From assembly GCF_001426185.1 (NCBI RefSeq), contig NZ_LMRP01000002.1, forward strand, positions 734,287-798,286: a stretch of 64,000 nucleotides of DNA, written 5' to 3'. The notes beneath the pieces were generated by a model that saw only the letters and a program-made list of their open reading frames with translations, did no database searches and had not been told where the DNA came from. Within the stretch, counting starts at the first letter, position 1. Each line of letters opens with the position of its first letter. The position numbers and the translations under genes are program-made. Origin of the DNA: Rhodococcus sp. Leaf247 (GTDB lineage: Bacteria; Actinomycetota; Actinomycetes; Mycobacteriales; Mycobacteriaceae). This document shows, piece after piece, positions 9,028 to 17,834 of the stretch.

Positions 9028-10065
9028 TCACGCACTGCCGGCCCCGACGCGGATCCTGCGGAGTTTGCCGTCGACGGCACCGGTCCGTTGGAGCTCGGTG
9101 ACGCGGGCGAGCCGAGTGAAGCGCTGCGCGAGCGCCTCCCCGGTCAGACCGTGACGGGTATAGGCGTCGTACAGTTCCTCGGCGCCGGCTCGGACAGTCC
9201 ATCGAGGAACGAACGCCGGCAACACCTCCCGTGCGGCCGAGAAGTCGACGCGGTACGAGCGTGGGTCCGACCCGTACTCTCCGGTGACCACCACCTCCGC
9301 ACCGGTGACCTCCGCGACCGTGTCGGCGATGTCGCGCACCGTGACGTTGTTGTCCTCGGTGCCGATGTTCAACGCGCGGTTCCGGATCCGGTCGGCGGGA
9401 GCATCGAGGGCCGCGGCGAACGCCTGCGCGATGTCCAGAGCGTGGACCAGGGGTCGCCACGGGGTGCCGTCCGACTTGACGACGATGCGTCCGGTGAGGA
9501 ACGCCGACGCCGTGAGGTCGTTGACCACGATGTCCGCCCGTAGCCGCGGTGAGTATCCGAAGGCCGTGGCGTTACGCAGGAACACGGGGGCGAACGCCTC
9601 GTCCGCCATCGCGGCGACGTCGGCCTCCACGCGGACCTTGCTCACGGCATACGGAGTCAGAGGCCGGAGGACGGCATCCTCGGTCACCGCGTCCTGACCC
9701 GCCGCGCCATAGACCGAACACGTCGACGCATACAGGAACCGGGACACGCCGGCGTCCTTCGCGGCACGCGCGAGGCGCACGGACGCATGGTGATTGATGT
9801 CGTGCGTGATCTCCGGAGCCAACGTTCCCAGCGGGTCGTTCGACAGCGCCGCGAGATGGACGACCGCGTCGAATCCTTCGAGATCATCGGCCACGACGTC
9901 GCGCAGGTCCGTCGCCAGGGTCGTCGGATCGGTCGGTGCCTCGCCGAGAACACAGTCCGCGAAGAGGCCGGAGTCCAGACCCACCACCGTGTGACCTCGG
10001 TCCTGAAGGACCGGGACCATGACGGTGCCGAGGTATCCCTGGTGTCCGGTGAGGAGTACACGCAT
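9028..10065 (-). CDS. NAD-dependent sugar epimerase/dehydratase (extended SDR)
   Basis: A 345-residue extended short-chain dehydrogenase. It opens MRVLLTGHQGYLG with the GxxGxxG NAD motif, has the active-site serine in ASTCSVYG and the catalytic YxxxK in YAVSK. It could be a 4-epimerase, a 4,6-dehydratase or a 4-reductase; the sequence alone does not decide. The cluster has no other dehydratase, so this enzyme may perform the first oxidation of the CDP-sugar. The ATG at 10065 is 5 bp after the PIG-L stop, and the 3' end converges on the RmlC-like gene with only 4 bp between stops. Confidence 0.87.
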   Translation of the reverse strand: MRVLLTGHQGYLGTVMVPVLQDRGHTVVGLDSGLFADCVLGEAPTDPTTLATDLRDVVADDLEGFDAVVHLAALSNDPLGTLAPEITHDINHHASVRLARAAKDAGVSRFLYASTCSVYGAAGQDAVTEDAVLRPLTPYAVSKVRVEADVAAMADEAFAPVFLRNATAFGYSPRLRADIVVNDLTASAFLTGRIVVKSDGTPWRPLVHALDIAQAFAAALDAPADRIRNRALNIGTEDNNVTVRDIADTVAEVTGAEVVVTGEYGSDPRSYRVDFSAAREVLPAFVPRWTVRAGAEELYDAYTRHGLTGEALAQRFTRLARVTELQRTGAVDGKLRRIRVGAGSA

Positions 10066-10070
10066 GGTCT

Positions 10071-10754
10071 TCACGAGCCTTTCCGGTGCGCCGTCGGACG
10101 TTCCGACGGTGGATGCTCCGTCCGCAGCAGCATCTTCTCCACGACGAATGCCTCCGCATATCGGTTGCGGCACTGCACCCCTCGTACCCGGGCGAGACCG
10201 AGGAACGTCTCGGTGTCGTACCAGTCGTGGTGATGCTGGGACGGGTAGTGGACTGCCAGCAATTCCGCTTTGCGCGCGGCGATCTCGTCACCGAGCGGAT
10301 GGAAGAAGCTGGGAGTCGGGAGATCGGACTCCCATTTGATGATCTCGTAGCCCAGAATCAGATGATCGCGGAACACGGTCGGGACCGACTCCGCCAGCAG
10401 TCGGTGATCCTGGTGCGCATCGCGGCGCTGCGGCGCGAGGACGATGTCGGGTTCGCAGGTGCGGCGGAACTTCTCGAGGCCCTCCTTGACGGCGCTCCAG
10501 TGATCCGGGGTGCGACCGTCGGGAATGTCGAGCACGGTGAGCGAGAGCGGACCGTCGGAACAGAAGTGCGACAGTGCTTTTCGCTCCTCGGCCTCACGAT
10601 CGGTGCCCCCGCCCGTCAGTACGAGAGCGTGAACTTCGGTCTCGCCCGAGCGGGTGAGGTCGAGGAGCGTCCCTCCGGCACCGATGGCGATGTCGTCGGG
10701 GTGCGCCCCGAGGACGGCCACCGAGCGGACACGACCGGGGGACAGGCCGATCAT
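10071..10754 (-). CDS. PIG-L family deacetylase
   Basis: A 227-residue LmbE/PIG-L family zinc hydrolase. The metal motif reads AHPDDI (canonical AHPDDE, so the last acid is lost), and the second metal/catalytic region is PQRRDAHQDHR. Family members remove N-acetyl groups from sugars, for example in mycothiol and GPI synthesis. In this cluster it probably deacetylates an amino-sugar intermediate, or hydrolyses another amide. It overlaps the upstream cytidylyltransferase gene by ATGA. The late His pair (SQHHHDWY) is close to where the family has its third metal ligand. Substrate is inference. Confidence 0.85.
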   Translation of the reverse strand: MIGLSPGRVRSVAVLGAHPDDIAIGAGGTLLDLTRSGETEVHALVLTGGGTDREAEERKALSHFCSDGPLSLTVLDIPDGRTPDHWSAVKEGLEKFRRTCEPDIVLAPQRRDAHQDHRLLAESVPTVFRDHLILGYEIIKWESDLPTPSFFHPLGDEIAARKAELLAVHYPSQHHHDWYDTETFLGLARVRGVQCRNRYAEAFVVEKMLLRTEHPPSERPTAHRKGS

Positions 10755-11560
10755 GCGACGACGCTCGACAATGCGGGCCGGTCCTGTGCGCCCTCCCATA
10801 CCGCCCACGGACGGATGCCGCGGCCGTAGTCGTTGTCCAGTTCCGCGCGTTCCTTGAAGGTGTCGGCAGGCTTCCAGAATCCCTGGTGCCGGTACCCGAA
10901 CAGTTCGCCGCGACCTGCCAGCGCCATGCAGGCATCGCCGACCAGATCGCCGCCCTCGGGAATGTGGTCGAAGACTTCCTGGCTGAGGACGAAGTAGCCG
11001 CCGTTCTCCCAGATCGGGAAACGGCTGACCGGAACGATGTCCTTGATCTCGCCGGTCTCGGACACGTCGACGCAGTGGAAGCTCGACTGCGGCGGCACCA
11101 CCAGCATCGACGCGACGGCGCCCGACTCGTGGTAGCGCTCGATCATGGTGTCCAGCGGCGCATCCGTGAGCACGTCGGAGTAGTTGGCCAGGAAGTACCG
11201 ATCGCCGCCGAGATGGTCGCGGACACGACGCAGACGTTCGCCGATGGGCGACTCGACTCCGGTGTCCACGAACGTGATCGACCAGTCGCTCATGTCGGTG
11301 CTCAGCAATTCGACCTTGCCGTCGCGCATGACGAAGTCGTTCGACTGTTCCTCGTGATAGTCCAGGAAGAACTGTTTGATCGCGGCTGCGCCGTAGCCGA
11401 GACACAGGATGAAGTCCTTGTGCCCGTAGTGGGCGTAGTACTTCATGATGTGCCAGAGCAGCGGGCGGGGTCCGACCATCTGCAACGGCTTCGGGATCTC
11501 GTCGTTGCGGTCGTTGCGCATGCGCATGCCGTAACCGCCGCAGAAGAGAACGACCTTCAT
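10751..11560 (-). CDS. Glucose-1-phosphate cytidylyltransferase-like nucleotidyltransferase
   Basis: A 269-residue nucleotidyltransferase resembling RfbF/DdhA, which makes CDP-glucose from CTP and glucose-1-phosphate. Family hallmarks are visible: an N-terminal GGYGMRM signature (canonical GGxGTRL), IPKPLQMVGPRPLLWHIMK, KDFILCLGYG, and the C-terminal GFWKPADT. The usual GDG metal motif appears as NYSDVL. It most likely commits sugar phosphate to the pathway of this cluster. The gene is second in the run that starts at 12813 and is coupled by ATGA overlaps on both sides. UDP- or dTDP-specificity cannot be excluded. Confidence 0.87.
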   Translation of the reverse strand: MKVVLFCGGYGMRMRNDRNDEIPKPLQMVGPRPLLWHIMKYYAHYGHKDFILCLGYGAAAIKQFFLDYHEEQSNDFVMRDGKVELLSTDMSDWSITFVDTGVESPIGERLRRVRDHLGGDRYFLANYSDVLTDAPLDTMIERYHESGAVASMLVVPPQSSFHCVDVSETGEIKDIVPVSRFPIWENGGYFVLSQEVFDHIPEGGDLVGDACMALAGRGELFGYRHQGFWKPADTFKERAELDNDYGRGIRPWAVWEGAQDRPALSSVVA

Positions 11561-12813
11561 GACAGAGCCTCCGATGTGTCGGACCGCGAGTAGTCCGCGG
11601 TGTGGAGAACGGGGAGTGGGAACACGACGCGCCCACCCCAGTCGGCGACGTAGCCCAGTTGCTCGGTGAGCTCGCGCTCGAGGTTCCAGGGCAGGACCAG
11701 CACCACGTCCGGCTCGTCCGCCGCGATGCGATCGGGATGGTGCACCGGAATGCGAGTCCCCGGGGTGTATCGACCGTGCTTGTAGGGGTTCCGGTCGACG
11801 GTGTACTCCACGAGGTCCGTCCGGATGCCGCAGTAGTTGAGCAGGGTGTTGCCCTTGCCCGGCGCGCCGTACCCGACCACTCGTTCACCGCGCCGACGGC
11901 ATTCGAGGAGGAACTCGAGCAGAGTGGCGCGCACGGCGCGCGCCGCGTTCTCCAGCCCGCGGTACCCGTCGACGTGGTGCAGGCCGGCACGGCGCTCGGC
12001 AGCGAGAATGTCGAGCATCCGCTCGCTGGGCGGCCCCGCGTTCGACGACGGTGTCGCCCAGAGTCGGATGGAGCCACCGTGAGTGGGGAGTTCCTCGACG
12101 TCGACGACGGTCAGGTCGCCCTCCGCCAGCGCCCTCGTCGCGGTCAATACCGTCCAGTACTGGAAGTGCTCGTGGTAGACCGTGTCGAACTGGGCGTCGG
12201 CCACCAGGTGGAGTGCGTGATGCACCTCGATGCTGACCATGCCCCGGTCCGAGACCAGGGCCCGGAGACCCTCGGTGAAGCCGGCGACGTCCGGGATGTG
12301 CGCGTAGACATTGTTCGCGACGACCAGATCGGCCGGACCGTGCGCGGTACGCACTCGCGCCGCGGTGTCGGGGTCGAGAAACGCCGTCTCGGTGGGTACG
12401 CCGGTATCACGCGCCGCTGCACCGACATTCGCGCTGGGCTCGATGCCGAGGCATCGGATGCCGGCGTCCACGACGTGCTGCAGAAGGTATCCGTCGTTGC
12501 TGGCGACCTCCACGACGAACGAGCTCTCCGACAGGGCGAGCCGATCGACAGCCCCCGTCACGAAGGTCCGGGCGTGTTCGACCCAGCTGCTCGAGAACGA
12601 CGAGTAGTACGCGTACTCGGTGAACGTCTCGGCCGGTGTCACCAGCGCCGGAATCTGCAGCAACAGGCATTCCCGGCAGATCCGGAGATGGAGCGGATAC
12701 GTGGGCTCGGGGTCGTCCAGTTGCGCGGCAGTGAGGAACGACTCGCAGGGAGGAGTGGCCCCCAGGTCGAGGACGCTCTCGAGGTCGGTGGATCCGCAGA
12801 GGCGGCAGAGCAT
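11557..12813 (-). CDS. NDP-sugar C-methyltransferase (SAM-dependent)
   Basis: A 418-residue protein with full TylC3/TcaB9-type architecture: an N-terminal zinc module (CRLCG near the start, CREC about 45 residues later), a SAM-binding domain (VVEVASNDGYLL), the family signature YHEHFQYW that supplies catalytic residues, and the C-terminal GYGAPGKGNTLLN domain. Such enzymes add a methyl carbon next to the keto group of a 4-keto-sugar, giving branched deoxysugars. First gene of the minus-strand run 12813 to 9028. The ATG at 12813 begins the MLCRLCGS zinc motif. Confidence 0.88.
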   Translation of the reverse strand: MLCRLCGSTDLESVLDLGATPPCESFLTAAQLDDPEPTYPLHLRICRECLLLQIPALVTPAETFTEYAYYSSFSSSWVEHARTFVTGAVDRLALSESSFVVEVASNDGYLLQHVVDAGIRCLGIEPSANVGAAARDTGVPTETAFLDPDTAARVRTAHGPADLVVANNVYAHIPDVAGFTEGLRALVSDRGMVSIEVHHALHLVADAQFDTVYHEHFQYWTVLTATRALAEGDLTVVDVEELPTHGGSIRLWATPSSNAGPPSERMLDILAAERRAGLHHVDGYRGLENAARAVRATLLEFLLECRRRGERVVGYGAPGKGNTLLNYCGIRTDLVEYTVDRNPYKHGRYTPGTRIPVHHPDRIAADEPDVVLVLPWNLERELTEQLGYVADWGGRVVFPLPVLHTADYSRSDTSEALS

Positions 12814-13012
12814 GTGCAGTCCTAACGACAGGCAGCACGCTCGGTTCTCACGCTCGACGAGCGAGTCCGACCGGCCGCGCTGCTTTGTACGATTTGCACG
12901 TATTCTGCCACACAAACCGACCCAGTGCCGGTTTATGACCCCGAATCATTCGTTCGGTCTACACCGACGATGGCGCGAACAGCAGTGACATCCCACAGGC
13001 GTCAGGGAAGGA

Positions 13013-13972
13013 TCACGCCTGTTCCTCGGGCTCGGACAGCCCTTCCCGCTCGTCGCGCTCGGCCCATTCGATCAGCGGCTCGATCGAGTACGCCGCATCG
13101 TCCATTCCGGCGTGCAGATCGCCCAGGTCTGCATACCGGGCGGGCACCGTGTACATCGTCAGGTCACCGGGCTCGACGTCCGCGATCTCGTCCCACGTGA
13201 TCGGAGTCGACACGGTCGCATCCTGATTCCCGCGCACGGAATACGCGCTGGCGATGGTGTGATCCCGCGCGTTCTGGTTGTAGTCGACGAACAGCTTCGA
13301 AGGATCGCGATCCTTGCGCCACCACGTCGTCGTCACGTCCTCGGGTGCGCGCCTCTCGACCTCGCGGGCGAACGCCAGTGCAGCCCTGCGCACATCCTTG
13401 AACCCGTGATCCGGGGCGATACGGACGTAGACGTGTAACCCGTTGCCGCCCGACGTCTTCGGCCATCCCTCAGCGCCCAGTTCGTCCAGCACCTCGTGAA
13501 CGACACCCGCGACCCGTCGCACCCGGTCGAACGAGCAGTCGGGCATCGGATCCAGATCGATCCGCCACTCGTCCGGACTCTCCACGTCGGCGCGGCGACT
13601 GTTCCATGGATGGAACTCCACCGTCGACATCTGCACGGCCCAGATCACGTGCGCCAGTTCCGTGACGCAGAGTTCGTCCGCGGTGCGGTTGTAGCGCGGG
13701 AAGGTGACCTTCACGGTCTCCATCCAGTCCGGAGCACCCTTGGGCAGGCGCTTCTGATGCACCTTCTCCCCCGCCAGGCCGTCCGGGAAGCGGTGCATCA
13801 TGCACGGCCGCTCGCGAAGTGCGCGCACGATGCCGTCCCCGACGGACAGGTAGTACTCGACCAGATCCCGCTTCGTCGCGCCGCTCGCGGGGAAGTACAC
13901 GCGGTCGGGGTTGGACACCCGCACCGTGCGTCCGCGGACATCGAGCTCGATCGCCGGTGACGTGGCTGCCAT
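13013..13972 (-). CDS. Stand-alone LigD-type NHEJ polymerase domain protein
   Basis: A 319-residue archaeo-eukaryotic primase-superfamily polymerase as found in LigD. The metal-binding DLD is at residues 139-141 (WRIDLDPMP), the nucleotide-binding SGGNGLH motif at 175-181, and the third motif in LFVDYNQN. No ligase or nuclease domain is attached, as in mycobacterial PolD-type paralogues. The family performs short gap-filling and ribonucleotide addition in end joining with Ku. No ku or ligase gene lies nearby, so a repair role is inferred from family. The C terminus is acidic. The ATG at 13972 has a leaderless-type -10 just upstream. Confidence 0.9.
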   Translation of the reverse strand: MAATSPAIELDVRGRTVRVSNPDRVYFPASGATKRDLVEYYLSVGDGIVRALRERPCMMHRFPDGLAGEKVHQKRLPKGAPDWMETVKVTFPRYNRTADELCVTELAHVIWAVQMSTVEFHPWNSRRADVESPDEWRIDLDPMPDCSFDRVRRVAGVVHEVLDELGAEGWPKTSGGNGLHVYVRIAPDHGFKDVRRAALAFAREVERRAPEDVTTTWWRKDRDPSKLFVDYNQNARDHTIASAYSVRGNQDATVSTPITWDEIADVEPGDLTMYTVPARYADLGDLHAGMDDAAYSIEPLIEWAERDEREGLSEPEEQA

Positions 13973-13979
13973 GCTCGCG

Positions 13980-13985
13980 ATACTA
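13980..13985 (-). promoter_or_regulatory. Leaderless -10 box for the NHEJ polymerase gene
   Basis: On the minus strand TAGTAT lies 7 nt before the ATG at 13972, with no Shine-Dalgarno. The spacing fits transcription starting at or next to the ATG. Confidence 0.55.
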
Positions 13986-14043
13986 GTGCGGGCCGAGGGG
14001 GTACACAGGGAGTCGACCCATCCGCTCGTTCGAAGGAGCCCCG

Positions 14044-14367
14044 TTGATCTTCATCACCGCCAAGTTCAGAGTAAAGCCCGAGCACGCCGACGACTGGCCG
14101 CAGATCTCGCGCGCCTTCACCGAGGCGTGTCAGGCGGAAGAGGGATGCCTCTGGTACTTCTGGTCGCGCACGCTCGACGACCCCACCGAGTACGTCCTGG
14201 TCGAGGCATTCCGCGATCCCGATGCCGGCGCGGCCCACGTCCAGTCGGACCATTTCAAGCAGGCGCAGAAGGACCTCCCGCCGTACCTGCAGGAGACCCC
14301 GAAGATCATCAGCCAGGAAGTGGACGGTACGGACTGGAACGAGCTGGGAGAGCTCGCAGTCGACTAG
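14044..14367 (+). CDS. Putative quinol/antibiotic-biosynthesis monooxygenase (ABM domain)
   Basis: A 107-residue dimeric ferredoxin-like (ABM) protein: MIFITAKFRVKPEH at the start, GCLWYFWSRTLDDP in the middle, then DHFKQAQKDLPPYL. This family includes YgiN-type quinol monooxygenases and heme-degrading enzymes, but many members are uncharacterised. The start is a TTG preceded by GAAGGAG at a good distance, which fixes the frame. The stop overlaps the stop of the convergent hydrolase gene through a shared CTAG. Confidence 0.75.
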   Translation: MIFITAKFRVKPEHADDWPQISRAFTEACQAEEGCLWYFWSRTLDDPTEYVLVEAFRDPDAGAAHVQSDHFKQAQKDLPPYLQETPKIISQEVDGTDWNELGELAVD

Positions 14368-15260
14368 TTCTCCGCCAGCGTCCGGACGGCGTCGGCGAAT
14401 TGTCCCGGGAGTTCCTGGGGCGGATTGTGCCCGGCGTCGACGGCTCGGACGTCGATCAGATCGGTGAAGTGAGCCGAGTGGTCGGATGCTCCGTACAGCG
14501 CTGCCACGGTGTCCTCCGTCGGATCGATCACGATGGTGGGCACCGTGATTCGCGGTTGCGTCGCCAACAGCTGTTCGGTCTCGGCGTACGCCGCGTCACC
14601 GGGTACCAGGTCGTACCGGTGGCGGTACGAATGAACGGCTACGTCCACGAAATCCGGATTGTCGAACGACGGCGCCGTGGCGGCGAACTCGGAGTCACCG
14701 AACCTCCACGTCGGCGACCAGTCGGTCCACAGTGTCTGTGCGATCTCCGCGCGGTACGCCGCCAGACCGGCGCGACCTCGCTCCGAATGGAGGTAGTACT
14801 GGTACCAGTACCGCTTCTCCAGATGCGGTGGCGCCGGCGTCGCCGCAGCCGCCGCGCGGTCCTGCACCAGGTACCCGGACACGCTGAGAAGACCCGACAC
14901 CGACTCCGGCCAGACGGCGGCGACGACACACGCGGCCCGGCCGCCCCAGTCGTACCCGGCGACGAGTGGCCGGTCGAGGTCCAGCGCCGCGATCAGGTCA
15001 CGCAGGTCGTGGCCGAGTGCCGCCTGTTCTCCCGACCGCATCGCCTCTGCGTCGGCAAAGCGTGTCGGTCCGAAGCCGCGCAGATACGGAACGACCACAT
15101 CGAACCCCTGCTTCGCCAGGATGCGCGCGACGTCGTCGTAGCAGCGGGGGTCGTACGGGAAGCCGTGCAGCAGTATGACAGTCCGCCCCGCCGGATCGCC
15201 GTGGCGCTCGTAGGCGACGTCGAGAACCCCGGCCCTGACGGTGCTGATCACTGGTGCCAT
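14364..15260 (-). CDS. Alpha/beta hydrolase, epoxide-hydrolase/dehalogenase-like
   Basis: A 298-residue alpha/beta hydrolase. The oxyanion motif is LLHGFPYDPR, the nucleophile elbow reads GYDWGG, so the nucleophile is aspartate as in epoxide hydrolases and haloalkane dehalogenases, and the histidine is in DAGHNPPQ. PDF-like lid residues YWYQYYLHSERGR follow the core. The ATG at 15260 lies 7 bp after the stop of the TetR gene, so both are probably co-transcribed and the regulator may respond to a substrate of this enzyme. An in-frame start 48 bases upstream would overlap the TetR gene. Confidence 0.82.
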   Translation of the reverse strand: MAPVISTVRAGVLDVAYERHGDPAGRTVILLHGFPYDPRCYDDVARILAKQGFDVVVPYLRGFGPTRFADAEAMRSGEQAALGHDLRDLIAALDLDRPLVAGYDWGGRAACVVAAVWPESVSGLLSVSGYLVQDRAAAAATPAPPHLEKRYWYQYYLHSERGRAGLAAYRAEIAQTLWTDWSPTWRFGDSEFAATAPSFDNPDFVDVAVHSYRHRYDLVPGDAAYAETEQLLATQPRITVPTIVIDPTEDTVAALYGASDHSAHFTDLIDVRAVDAGHNPPQELPGQFADAVRTLAEN

Positions 15261-15267
15261 GGATCCA

Positions 15268-15846
15268 TCATGCCCGTCGACCACCGCGGCCGGCCGAGGT
15301 AACGACACCGATGCAGTGGTCGACGAACCGCTGCCGATCGACCTCGATGCTGCCGTCGAGGTACATCGTGAACAGAGCCGTGATCGCCCCCACGACGCCG
15401 GTCGCCGTCAGCTGGCGATCCACGTCGTCGGACTCGAGCTGCTCACCCACCACCGACACGAAGACGGGCATCGTCGTCATGCCCAGCGTGCTCAATGCAG
15501 GATCCACGAACGGCGCTGTCAGAAGCACTCGGCCACGAGCCGGTTCGTCGATCATCAACTCCACGAATGCCGTGACGGCGCGGCGGGCGCGCTCGTCCGG
15601 GCGACGGGCCTGACCCACGGCCGTGACCAGTGCCTCGCGCGCACCCTCGGCGACCTCGCGATAGACGGTGCGCACGAACGTGTCCCGATCGGTGAAGTTC
15701 TCGTAGAAGTAGCGTTCGGTGAGCGAGGCGCGCGAACACACCGAGCGCACGGTGACCGCGGGCCGACCGACCGAGCCGAGAAGTTCCACCCCGACCGCCA
15801 GCAGGGTTGCGCGCCGCTGCTCCCGTCGGGCCTCGAGCGTGGTCAC
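15268..15846 (-). CDS. TetR family transcriptional regulator
   Basis: A 192-residue regulator. The N-terminal helix-turn-helix reads TVRSVCSRASLTERYFYENFTD, a standard TetR recognition region, followed by an all-helical ligand domain. I chose the GTG at 15846 because TGAGGTG lies about 8 nt upstream; longer in-frame readings are Cys/Arg-rich and unlike the family. It is divergent from the MpaB-family gene by 53 bp and upstream of the hydrolase, so it may control both. The MpaB promoter lies in this gap. Confidence 0.87.
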   Translation of the reverse strand: MTTLEARREQRRATLLAVGVELLGSVGRPAVTVRSVCSRASLTERYFYENFTDRDTFVRTVYREVAEGAREALVTAVGQARRPDERARRAVTAFVELMIDEPARGRVLLTAPFVDPALSTLGMTTMPVFVSVVGEQLESDDVDRQLTATGVVGAITALFTMYLDGSIEVDRQRFVDHCIGVVTSAGRGGRRA

Positions 15847-15863
15847 GTTGCGACACCTCACTG

Positions 15864-15893
15864 TTGACGACCGTCCACCCAGGACCCTACGGT
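15864..15893 (+). promoter_or_regulatory. Sigma-A-like promoter for the MpaB-family gene, leaderless
   Basis: TTGACG at 15864-15869 and TACGGT at 15888-15893, 18 bp apart, with the ATG 6 nt after the -10. This is one of the best promoter matches in the window, and it lies between the divergent TetR gene and its neighbour. Confidence 0.6.
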
Positions 15894-15899
15894 GACAAC

Positions 15900-16817
15900 A
15901 TGCGTAGTCAGCCGTTGGGGCCGGAGTCACTCACCTGGCGATACTTCGGGGACTGGCGCGGCATGCTGCAGGGGCCCTGGGCCGGTTCCATGCAGAACAT
16001 GCACCCGGCACTCGGCGCCGCCGTGACCGAGCACTCGACCTTCGAGTCCGAGCGATGGCAGCGCGTGATGCGGTCGCTGTACCCCATCGGCGGCGTGGTC
16101 TTCGACGGCGACCGTGCCGCGGACACCGGCGCTCGAATCCGTAACTATCACAGGGACATCAGCGGTCTCGATGCCCACGGGAAGCCGTACCACGCCCTCG
16201 ATCCCGACGTCTTCTACTGGGCGCACGCCACGTTCTTCGTCGGCACGATGCTCACCGCCGACTACTTCATGGGCGGCATCACCGAGGCCGAGCGTGAGCA
16301 GCTGTTCGTCGAACACCGGCAGTGGTACTCCCTGTACGGCATGAGCATGCGCCCGGTTCCCGAGACCTGGCCCGACTTCCAGCGCTACTGGGACCACATG
16401 TGCCGCGAGGTGCTCGAGGACACCGCCGCCGCACGATCGGTGCTCGACATGTCCGCCCTCCCCCGGCCACCCTTCCTCCCGTGGTTGCCCCAGCGGTTGT
16501 GGGCTCTGCTGCTCCCCGGCATCGAGAAGTCCGCGGTCCGGATGACTGTCGGCCTCTACGACCCGGCGGTCCGAGATCTCCTGGGCTACAACTGGACCGA
16601 CAGGGACGAGCGGTGGCTTCGCCGTGTCGGCACACTGGTGAACCTCGCCTTCCGCATGGTCCCGGCGCGCCGGCGTATGCATCCCCGCGCCCGAGCCGGC
16701 GTCGACATCGCTGCCGGTCGACAGCCCGCGAACTCGCCGCTCGCGGAGACCCCCGACCGCAATCTGCCGCCCCTCGGCCGTCGGGACAACCCCCGGCATT
16801 ACGTACCCGGCCGCTGA
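15900..16817 (+). CDS. Oxygenase MpaB family protein (DUF2236)
   Basis: A 305-residue protein matching the DUF2236/MpaB family by its YFGDWRGMLQGPWAGSMQ start, the GVVFDGDRAADTGARI segment, the DPDVFYWAHATFF motif with the conserved His, and a Trp/Asp-rich middle. The family includes latex-clearing-protein-like b-type cytochrome oxygenases and fungal MpaB, but most bacterial members have unknown substrates. Short hydrophobic stretches in the second half suggest membrane association. The divergent TetR gene is its likely regulator. The ATG at 15900 is preferred because the -10 lies 6 nt upstream. Confidence 0.82.
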   Translation: MRSQPLGPESLTWRYFGDWRGMLQGPWAGSMQNMHPALGAAVTEHSTFESERWQRVMRSLYPIGGVVFDGDRAADTGARIRNYHRDISGLDAHGKPYHALDPDVFYWAHATFFVGTMLTADYFMGGITEAEREQLFVEHRQWYSLYGMSMRPVPETWPDFQRYWDHMCREVLEDTAAARSVLDMSALPRPPFLPWLPQRLWALLLPGIEKSAVRMTVGLYDPAVRDLLGYNWTDRDERWLRRVGTLVNLAFRMVPARRRMHPRARAGVDIAAGRQPANSPLAETPDRNLPPLGRRDNPRHYVPGR

Positions 16818-16829
16818 CCGCACGTCAGT

Positions 16830-16870
16830 GCACCCGATCGCGCACGAATCAGCGGAAAGGCAGATTCCGG
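16830..16870. repeat. Left copy of a palindromic repeat flanking the DUF559-type gene
   Basis: Begins GCACCCGATCG and continues through GAATCAGCGG and a GGCAGATTC. Read on the opposite strand it aligns with the right copy at 17835-17888 (GAATCTGCC, a T-run, CGC, then CGATCGGGTGC). The two copies are therefore inverted around the gene. The second outer arm is not recognisable in this copy. Confidence 0.65.
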
Positions 16871-16989
16871 CACCATAATGTGGCACCAGATGCAACAGCC
16901 GCTGGAGCGCTGTTGATGAGCGATCGGTAGTCCACAGGGGCACCTCCTGGTGGGAGTACCGCCGCTACGGGCGTCGCGACACTGTTGCG

Positions 16990-17832
16990 ATGGACGTGTT
17001 CACCTGGCACCAGCTCATCGCCGGCGGAATCGACGGCTCGACGGTGAGCCGGCGGGCCGCACGCGGCGCTCTTCACCGTGTGCTTCCCGGTGTCTACTCG
17101 TCGGAAGTGCCTACGTACACGACACGATGCGAGGCAGTGAGGCTCTGGAAGCCCGACGCAGTGTTCAGCCACGACACCGCGGCGTGGATGTGGGACCTCC
17201 TCCCCGAGCCCGGCATCGTGCACGCCACCCTTCCGAGGACCGGCACCGCGAGAGGTCCCGACTGGCTGAAATTGCATCGCCGAACCCTCACGAACGTCCG
17301 ATGGTTGGGGGACACACCTGTCGTGTCGATCGAGCACGCGATCCTCGACGTCGCGGGCACGTTGAGTCAGCCTCGGTTCGAGAAGGTGATCGACAGTGCA
17401 CTGTCACGAGCGGTGAGCTGGCGTTCTCTGGCACAGCTCTGCGACGAGGCAGCCGGGAAGACGGGCATGCGGATGCTGCGCGTCCAGTTGCGGCGTGCAT
17501 GCCCGAACACACTGTCCGAACCCGAACGGAAGGTTGCCAGGGCGCTCACCGCCCGGAACCTCCACATGGAGATCAACGGCAAGGTCGGTCCGTACTACGG
17601 AGACCTGGTGGATCGGCGAGCTCGCGTGATCGTGGAAGTCGACGGACGCGAATTCCACACTGCCGGCGCCGTCTTCACCAGTGACCGGCGCCGTCAGAAT
17701 GCACTGGTGCTCGATGAATGGATGGTGCTGCGATATTCCGCAGCGACCGTGTCCGCACACGTCGACTCTGTCGCGGACGAGATAGTCGCCACCGTGCGCC
17801 GTCGACGATCCTCGGCTCGACGACGCACGTGA
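16990..17832 (+). CDS. AbiEi-like winged-helix plus DUF559 nuclease-fold protein
   Basis: A 280-residue protein. Residues 1 to about 60 resemble the AbiEi antitoxin N-terminal winged helix (HQLIAGGIDGSTVSRRAARGALHRVLPGVYS). The C-terminal third resembles DUF559/Vsr-like restriction-endonuclease folds: an acidic residue in LSEPERKVARAL, then YGDLVDRRARVIVEVDGREFH, a D-(x)n-ExD pattern of PD-(D/E)XK enzymes. Such genes occur in multiple copies in Rhodococcus-type genomes and have no proven role; a mobile-repeat or defence role is speculative. It lies between inverted copies of a palindromic repeat. I see no Shine-Dalgarno for the ATG at 16990. Confidence 0.8.
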   Translation: MDVFTWHQLIAGGIDGSTVSRRAARGALHRVLPGVYSSEVPTYTTRCEAVRLWKPDAVFSHDTAAWMWDLLPEPGIVHATLPRTGTARGPDWLKLHRRTLTNVRWLGDTPVVSIEHAILDVAGTLSQPRFEKVIDSALSRAVSWRSLAQLCDEAAGKTGMRMLRVQLRRACPNTLSEPERKVARALTARNLHMEINGKVGPYYGDLVDRRARVIVEVDGREFHTAGAVFTSDRRRQNALVLDEWMVLRYSAATVSAHVDSVADEIVATVRRRRSSARRRT

Positions 17833-17834
17833 CT

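Noticed and set aside
3883..12813. Sugar cluster as a recent horizontal transfer
   Set aside because: No clear drop in GC, no repeats, tRNA or mobility genes at the borders; without computed composition I cannot support transfer.
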